From: an uncultured Clostridia bacterium
Lineage (GTDB): Bacteria > Bacillota > Clostridia > Lachnospirales > Lachnospiraceae
Reading direction: 5' to 3'
Assembly (NCBI GenBank): GCA_946614685.1
Contig: CAMOHF010000047.1
Location: 1 to 7,335, forward strand
Length of the DNA: 7,335 nt
Below the pieces are notes generated by a model. It was not told the DNA's origin and ran no database searches. It saw nothing but the letters and a program-made list of their open reading frames with translations. The translations under genes were made by a program, and so were the position numbers. This document shows, in pieces, positions 5,217 to 7,335 of this stretch. Every line of letters begins with the position of its first letter. The stretch's first letter is position 1.

Positions 5217-7335
5217 ATGAGCAGCGTTAGAAGAATCTATGTGGAGAAGAAAAAGGATTACGCAGTCAAAGCGGCGGAACTTGCCGGTGAGATGCGGGAC
5301 TATCTCGGTATTAAGCCGAAGTCTGTCCGTATTCTTGTGCGCTATGACATTGAGGGTGTATCCGATACTACCTATGAGAAAGCCAAGGTTACGGTATTCT
5401 CGGAGCCTCCCATAGATGAGATTTATGAAGAGCAGCTTCCGCTTTCGGAGGGAGAGAAGGTGTTCTCCATGGAATTTCTGCCCGGTCAGTTTGACCAGAG
5501 AGCGGATTCTGCGGAGCAGTGTGTGAAGCTTCTTTCCGAGGAAGAGCAGCCGGTGATCAAATCCGCAACCACTTACGTGATCGGCGGAGACATCTCTGAC
5601 GCTGACATCGAGCGCATCAAGGAGTACGTGGTGAACCCCGTTGACTCGAGGGTTACGGACGAGACCAAGCCCGCCACCCTGCAGACGGTTTACGACGAGC
5701 CTGCGGATGTAGCGATCTTTGACGGTTTCACAACCATGTCCGAGGACGACTTACAGGCACTTTACGATTCGCTCGGTCTGGCCATGACATTCCGTGACTT
5801 CCTTCACATCCGCAATTACTTCAGGGATGACGAGCACCGCGATCCTTCCATGACAGAGATTCGTGTGCTTGACACCTATTGGTCCGATCACTGCCGTCAC
5901 ACCACATTCTCAACAGAGCTTACGGATGTGGCCTTCGATGACGGTTACTACAAGCCCCTTCTTGAGGGCACATACAACAGATACCTTTCCTCCATGCAGA
6001 AGATGTATGAGGGCAGAGACGACAAATTTGTCTGCCTGATGGACATCGCACTGATGGCCATGAAAGAATTAAAGAAGGCAGGCAAGCTTGCCGACATGGA
6101 AGAGTCCGACGAGATTAACGCATGTTCCATCGTGGTACCTGTTAAAATCGACGGCGTGGAAGAGGAGTGGCTTGTCAGCTTCAAGAACGAGACACACAAC
6201 CATCCGACCGAGATTGAGCCCTTCGGTGGTGCCGCAACCTGTCTGGGCGGTGCGATCCGTGATCCCCTGTCGGGCAGAAGCTATGTATATCAGGCGATGC
6301 GTGTGACCGGTGCTGCCGATCCCACGGTTCCCTTAAGCGAGACCTTAAAGGGCAAGCTTCCCCAGAGAAAGATCGTTACCGTTGCCGCACACGGATACAG
6401 CTCATACGGCAACCAGATCGGACTTGCCACGGGGCTTGTCAATGAAATATATCATCCGGATTATGTTGCAAAGCGTATGGAGATCGGTGCCGTGATGGGT
6501 GCGGCTCCGAGACGTGCCGTAAAGCGTATGAATTCCGATCCCGGAGACATCATCATTCTGATGGGTGGTCGTACGGGCCGTGACGGCTGCGGCGGTGCAA
6601 CAGGTTCTTCCAAGGCACACAACGTAAGCTCCATCGAGACCTGCGGTGCCGAGGTACAGAAGGGTAATCCGCCCACAGAGCGTAAGTTACAGAGATTATT
6701 CCGCAGGGAGGAAGTTGCTTCCCTGATCAAGAAGTGTAATGACTTCGGTGCGGGCGGTGTATCCGTTGCCATCGGTGAGCTTGCAGACGGTCTTTCCGTG
6801 AATCTGGATCTGGTACCGAAGAAGTACGCCGGTCTTGACGGTACCGAGCTTGCCATCTCCGAGTCCCAGGAGCGTATGGCGGTTGTCGTGGATCCGAAGG
6901 ATGTGGATCAGATGCTTGCATACGCCAAGGAAGAGAACTTAGAGGCTGTGCCCGTAGCGACTGTGACCGAGGAACCGAGACTCGTGCTTACCTGGAGAGG
7001 AAAGGAGATCGTTAACTTAAAGAGAGCATTCCTTGATACCAACGGTGCACATCAGGAGACCAAGGTTTCCGTGGCACTTCCCGACGAGAAGACCAATTAC
7101 TTCAAGGAGAAGAAGGATGCTTCCGATGTGAAGAAGCTTTGGCTCGATACGCTTTCCGACTTGAATGTCTGCTCCCAGAAGGGACTGGTGGAGATGTTTG
7201 ATTCCTCCATCGGTGCAGGCTCGGTGACTATGCCTTACGGCGGTAAGTATCAGATGTCTCCGACACAGACCATGATCGCGAAACTCCCCGTCCTTAAGGG
7301 CAAGACCGATACCGTTACCATGATGAGCTACGGTT
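5217..7335 (+). CDS. purL: Phosphoribosylformylglycinamidine synthase, 5' portion (runs off window)
   Basis: PurL converts FGAR, ATP and glutamine to FGAM, the fourth step of de novo purine synthesis, in the cytoplasm. The 706 residues seen are a bit over half of the roughly 1,250-residue single-chain form, which carries a PurS-like N-terminus, a linker, two AIRS-type ATP-binding halves and a C-terminal glutaminase. A PurS-like segment begins at residue 5. The family signature YWSDHCRHTTF lies at 221-231. The first AIRS half contains FKNETHNHPTEIEPFGGAAT (322-341) and GGRTGRDGCGGATGSS (450-465). FGAGGVS (510-516) and ELADG (521-525) follow. The glutaminase would lie outside the window. The start is the ATG with AGGAGG 6 bases upstream. 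The reading frame is unbroken and all visible motifs are intact. No other purine genes are in the window, so purL looks separate from a pur operon on this side. The gene lacks an obvious promoter of its own. Confidence 0.95.
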   Translation, partial: MSSVRRIYVEKKKDYAVKAAELAGEMRDYLGIKPKSVRILVRYDIEGVSDTTYEKAKVTVFSEPPIDEIYEEQLPLSEGEKVFSMEFLPGQFDQRADSAEQCVKLLSEEEQPVIKSATTYVIGGDISDADIERIKEYVVNPVDSRVTDETKPATLQTVYDEPADVAIFDGFTTMSEDDLQALYDSLGLAMTFRDFLHIRNYFRDDEHRDPSMTEIRVLDTYWSDHCRHTTFSTELTDVAFDDGYYKPLLEGTYNRYLSSMQKMYEGRDDKFVCLMDIALMAMKELKKAGKLADMEESDEINACSIVVPVKIDGVEEEWLVSFKNETHNHPTEIEPFGGAATCLGGAIRDPLSGRSYVYQAMRVTGAADPTVPLSETLKGKLPQRKIVTVAAHGYSSYGNQIGLATGLVNEIYHPDYVAKRMEIGAVMGAAPRRAVKRMNSDPGDIIILMGGRTGRDGCGGATGSSKAHNVSSIETCGAEVQKGNPPTERKLQRLFRREEVASLIKKCNDFGAGGVSVAIGELADGLSVNLDLVPKKYAGLDGTELAISESQERMAVVVDPKDVDQMLAYAKEENLEAVPVATVTEEPRLVLTWRGKEIVNLKRAFLDTNGAHQETKVSVALPDEKTNYFKEKKDASDVKKLWLDTLSDLNVCSQKGLVEMFDSSIGAGSVTMPYGGKYQMSPTQTMIAKLPVLKGKTDTVTMMSYG

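Noticed and set aside
6461..6856. 131-residue minus-strand frame within purL
   Set aside because: It is antisense to conserved PurL motifs and has a low-complexity Pro/Arg/Ser composition.

Overview
The window reads as bacterial chromosome of a Gram-positive Clostridia, most likely a motile member of the Lachnospiraceae. Evidence for this is the long single-chain PurL, Cna-B/SpaA-type surface protein repeats ending in a non-LPXTG 'TGD' sorting-like signal, AGGAGG-type ribosome binding sites, and stand-alone CheX/CheY-like signalling proteins. The family-level assignment is inference. No mobile elements, CRISPR arrays, tRNA or rRNA genes were seen.

Layout, left to right. (1) 1-1353 (+) is the 3' part of a cell-surface protein made of Cna-B-like domains, ending in a cell-wall sorting-like tail. 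(2) 1319-3742 (-) is a membrane-bound Cache-HAMP-GGDEF-EAL cyclic-di-GMP enzyme. It converges on the surface protein gene and the two overlap by 35 bp. A strong minus-strand intrinsic terminator for the enzyme gene lies inside the surface protein's sorting-signal codons (1225-1262). (3) 3743-3895 is a short divergent control region with two back-to-back sigma-A-type promoters, each with a 17-bp spacer. (4) 3896-4786 (+) is a protein with four tandem 29-residue MshEN-like repeats fused to a CheX-like phosphatase domain. (5) 4803-5159 (+) is a stand-alone CheY-like receiver, 16 bp downstream and probably in the same operon, followed by a hairpin at 5170-5194. (6) 5217-7335 (+) is the 5' part of purL (FGAM synthase), which runs off the window.

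The most interesting unit is 1319-5159. A c-di-GMP synthase/phosphodiesterase is divergently transcribed from a two-gene operon. That operon encodes a CheX-like phosphatase carrying repeats with the exact 24+5 spacing of the MshEN c-di-GMP-binding fold, plus a single receiver domain as the likely phosphatase substrate. The working hypothesis is a small module in which an extracellular cue sets local c-di-GMP, which tunes dephosphorylation of a CheY-like output. The architecture is read directly from the sequence; the functional coupling is inference.

Within the GGDEF-EAL protein the cyclase motif is intact but the inhibitory I-site Arg is missing. The EAL domain keeps its metal and catalytic residues but replaces the loop-6 stabilising Glu (EITE to EINA). 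This suggests net cyclase output, or conditional phosphodiesterase activity.
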